Shown: positions 6,428 to 8,457 of the stretch, one piece after another
Position numbering within the stretch: the stretch's first letter is position 1
How the letters are laid out: each line of letters begins with the position of its first letter
NCBI GenBank assembly: GCA_025934595.1
Contig: JAICXU010000100.1
Location: forward strand, 1 to 8,457
Length of the DNA stretch: 8,457 nucleotides
Source: Polyangiaceae bacterium
GTDB taxonomy: Bacteria > Myxococcota_A > Polyangia > Polyangiales > Polyangiaceae
Reading direction: 5' to 3'
Notes under the pieces: model-generated
Told to the model about the DNA's origin: nothing
What the model saw: the letters and a program-made list of their open reading frames with translations, nothing else
Databases searched by the model: none
Position numbers and translations under genes: made by a program

Positions 6428-8457
6428 TCAGGGCTCCTCCATCTTCAAGATCGCCTGCCCGAATCCGCTGCATTCCTCTTCGAAGCTCGCCGCGTGGGAA
6501 TCGGTGCCCGCGACCGACTTGTCCACGATGCGCGTGTCGCGAGGGTCGGCGTCGAGCGCTGCGTCCGCGTCGTCCTCCGACTTCAAGTCGCCTTTGATGA
6601 ACGACTCGATGGGCTTCTCGTCGATCGCGATGCTCTTCGCCAAGATGACGTCGAGCTTCGCCGTCTTGTGTCTCGTCTCCCACCACGCATCCACCGGCAA
6701 ATTTCGCAGCGTGACGTTCGCGTGCGGCGGCAACAAAACGGCGCGAAATCCGCCCGGATCGCTCATCGTCACCCACACGAGCTTGCCGCGTCCGCTGAGC
6801 ACGTCGGCTTTCAGCCCGCTGACCGTTCCTTTGCCCGGCGCCGGCGTGTCTTTCGCGTCGTACGTGAACGTGACGGGCAGGACGAGCCAGCGCGCTTCGC
6901 CCGACGGATTGTGGAGGCGCACGTCGAAGTAATACGTCTCTTGCGGCGGCTTTCCGCGTCGCATGCCGAGGGAGTCGATGCGCGCGACGACGTTCTTGCA
7001 GCTCGTCTGACCATGTTCGTCGACGTCGCTCGCGAGCGGCGCGGACGGCGTCGTCGGATGTTGCGGCGTTAGATCGGTCTTCTTGTCGCACGCGGAAGAG
7101 GACAGACCGAGGAGCGCCGCGAGCAGGGCCCCGGCCAATTTTTTTCCGGCGATTTTTTTTCTGCGGACGAGAGCGAGAGGAGCGAGGAGCAAGATGCTCC
7201 ATCTTCCTTCGTTCGAGCCCGATCGCGGAGACAAAGTGCATCCCCGGCTCGCGGAAGGGGGGGGCGAGATCGTGCCTGAGGCGGCGTCGCTCGGATTCGT
7301 TCCCGCATCGGCATCGGCCGGCTCGGCGCCCACGCACGCGTTCGATTTGCAGGTGCCGTTTCCGTGGCAGTCCGCGTCGGTCGTGCATGGATCCGGTCCG
7401 CTCGCACACGCGTCGCCCGACACACATTGCAAATCTCCCGACGTCGTCGTGGCCAGACAATGGAAGCCGCCCCCGCAGTCTGCGTCCGTCGCGCATTTTC
7501 TTCCGCACACGCGGCCCATGTTCGCGCCCGTGCCGATGTCGATGCATCGCGCATCTTCGCCCGCGCCCGCGCACGCGCCCACCTCGCGCACGCACGGAGA
7601 GCAAACCTCGGCCTTTTCCCCGAGTTTTTCGCAATTTTCGGCGACGCACGCGTAACCGTTCGGACAAGCGGCTCCCGCGTCGCAGCCTCCAGCTCCGGTT
7701 CCGGGATAGAGCGCGCACACGCCGTCGCGGTCGTCCGCTTCGAGCGATCGCCACGATTCGCCGCCGGGATCGGCCGCGTACATCGTGGCGGTGATGTCGC
7801 TCGAGTGCCCGAGGCCGAGCGCGTGCCCGAGCTCGTGCTCGTAGACGCCGCGCGCGTCGATCGAGTCGCCGGCGCCGTCGAGCGACCACGTGTAGTCGGC
7901 GCCGTTCACGTGGATGTCGACGTCTTCGTAGTTGCCGCTCGCGTCGGTGCTGATGACGACCTGCCCGAGCTTCTCGACGACGAGCTCGCTCGGCCATGCG
8001 TCGTCGTGCCAGATGACTGCGTTCACGCCGTCGTCGGCGGCGACGACGTTCGCGCGTGCAGCGAGCGAAGCGCGAAATGACGTGCATGCGACGTGGCTCC
8101 AGGCACGCTCGGCGACATCGAATTCGGGAAATGCCGACGCACCGAGGTCGCGCGGGTCGGCGAGCTGGAACGTGAACGGCACGGGGATTTTTCCGGCCGG
8201 CCACGTCGAAGGCGGGCTTCCCGGCACGTACTCGTATTTCCAATCGCGAGGATCGCTCGATACGAGCGCGCCGACTCGTGGCATGCCGGTGTCCGCGAGC
8301 CACGTCGTTCCGCCGTGCGCATTCTTTCCGCCGACGATGCGGATCTCGCGCGACGCGCCGCGCGCATCACGCAGCGTGATCGTGGTGATCGGTAATCCGG
8401 CGAGCGCACCGGTCTCTGCAAACGATTCGCGCTCGGCGGTCACCGTTTCGACGGCGC
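6428..8457 (-). CDS. Matrixin-like metalloprotease with MYXO-CTERM-like tail, fused in frame to a lipoprotein (5' end outside window)
   Basis: This is one uninterrupted frame running in from the right edge; numbering is from the GTG at 8443, which is probably internal because no signal peptide is seen. Residues about 85-247 form a zinc metalloprotease domain with HELGHALGLGH (His203, Glu204, His207, His213), the Met-turn candidate MY (221-222) and a closing DDRDGVCALYPG. Residues 254-371 hold many cysteines in CxxDxDC-type repeats (TDADCGGG, TTDADCHG), as in myxobacterial secreted proteins. An Asp/Ala/Pro/Ser linker leads to Cys402, a hydrophobic WSILLLAPLALV and RRKK (427-430): a MYXO-CTERM-like signal that normally ends a protein. 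Here translation continues through IAGKK into LAGALLAALLGLSSSAC, a complete lipoprotein signal with lipobox Cys452. About 220 residues of an unrecognised, possibly beta-rich domain follow, to TGA at 6430-6428. It is either a true fusion or two genes whose boundary was lost. Confidence 0.8.
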   Translation of the reverse strand, partial: AVETVTAERESFAETGALAGLPITTITLRDARGASREIRIVGGKNAHGGTTWLADTGMPRVGALVSSDPRDWKYEYVPGSPPSTWPAGKIPVPFTFQLADPRDLGASAFPEFDVAERAWSHVACTSFRASLAARANVVAADDGVNAVIWHDDAWPSELVVEKLGQVVISTDASGNYEDVDIHVNGADYTWSLDGAGDSIDARGVYEHELGHALGLGHSSDITATMYAADPGGESWRSLEADDRDGVCALYPGTGAGGCDAGAACPNGYACVAENCEKLGEKAEVCSPCVREVGACAGAGEDARCIDIGTGANMGRVCGRKCATDADCGGGFHCLATTTSGDLQCVSGDACASGPDPCTTDADCHGNGTCKSNACVGAEPADADAGTNPSDAASGTISPPPSASRGCTLSPRSGSNEGRWSILLLAPLALVRRKKIAGKKLAGALLAALLGLSSSACDKKTDLTPQHPTTPSAPLASDVDEHGQTSCKNVVARIDSLGMRRGKPPQETYYFDVRLHNPSGEARWLVLPVTFTYDAKDTPAPGKGTVSGLKADVLSGRGKLVWVTMSDPGGFRAVLLPPHANVTLRNLPVDAWWETRHKTAKLDVILAKSIAIDEKPIESFIKGDLKSEDDADAALDADPRDTRIVDKSVAGTDSHAASFEEECSGFGQAILKMEEP
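7139..7160 (-). other. A8 and A7 homopolymer tracts at the protease/lipoprotein junction
   Basis: On the minus strand A8 (7160-7153) and A7 (7145-7139) flank seven bases exactly where the RRKK end of the MYXO-CTERM-like tail meets the start of the lipoprotein signal. Such tracts favour polymerase slippage and sequencing indels. With one base removed the protease frame would end at 7069, about 29 codons later. With one base added it stays open for a long way. A TTG codon in the lipoprotein frame (7138-7136) could be an internal start. Confidence 0.6.

Noticed and set aside
6390..8303. Very long Arg-rich open frame in a second minus-strand frame across the metalloprotease
   Set aside because: It is a GC-driven shadow of the metalloprotease frame, which alone shows HExxHxxGxxH and signal sequences.

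Overview
The window is GC-rich, gene-dense bacterial DNA. It most likely comes from a myxobacterium (Myxococcota, Polyangiales/Sorangium-like). Reasons: a secreted metalloprotease with a Cys-rich tail ends in a MYXO-CTERM-like sorting signal; a small coiled-coil protein carries an FCGxC...NLS cysteine domain that I associate with myxobacterial genomes; G/C dominates third codon positions. No rRNA, tRNA, CRISPR, phage or IS sequence was seen, and no gene-free stretch exceeds 100 bases.

Layout. (1) 1-242, minus: the 5' part of a membrane-anchored protein with a CxxCxxC iron-sulfur-like motif, cut by the window edge. (2) 289-771, plus: an RlpA-type lipoprotein (DPBB domain, no SPOR domain), divergent from (1). 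(3) A minus-strand run, 3565 down to 809: miaB, a gamma-carbonic-anhydrase-like left-handed beta-helix protein only 11 nt behind it, then a coiled-coil/cysteine-domain/single-TM protein of unknown function. (4) 3663-5513, plus: a long-chain acyl-CoA synthetase, divergent from miaB. (5) Minus strand, 6359 down to 5535: a two-gene metalloid cassette. It has an ArsR repressor with a C-terminal CC...CC site and an ArsI/CadI-type dioxygenase with the tandem-cysteine motif. The arsR start abuts a 26-bp palindromic operator, and a degenerate copy of that promoter/operator lies between the two genes. (6) 8457-6428, minus: one continuous open frame joining a matrixin-like metalloprotease with a MYXO-CTERM-like tail to a complete lipoprotein signal and a lipoprotein domain. 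The joint lies beside A8 and A7 tracts.

How the genes work together. The clearest functional unit is arsR-arsI: a thiol-based As(III)/MAs(III)/Cd(II)-type sensor controlling an enzyme that would break C-As bonds or act as a CadI-like cadmium-induced protein. No efflux or arsM gene is visible here. miaB and the carbonic-anhydrase-like gene look translationally coupled. The remaining genes are housekeeping or envelope genes without an obvious shared pathway.

The most unusual objects are the in-frame fusion of two export/sorting signals in the last gene and the duplicated ArsR control element. Similarity statements rest on recognition of motifs; no searches were run.
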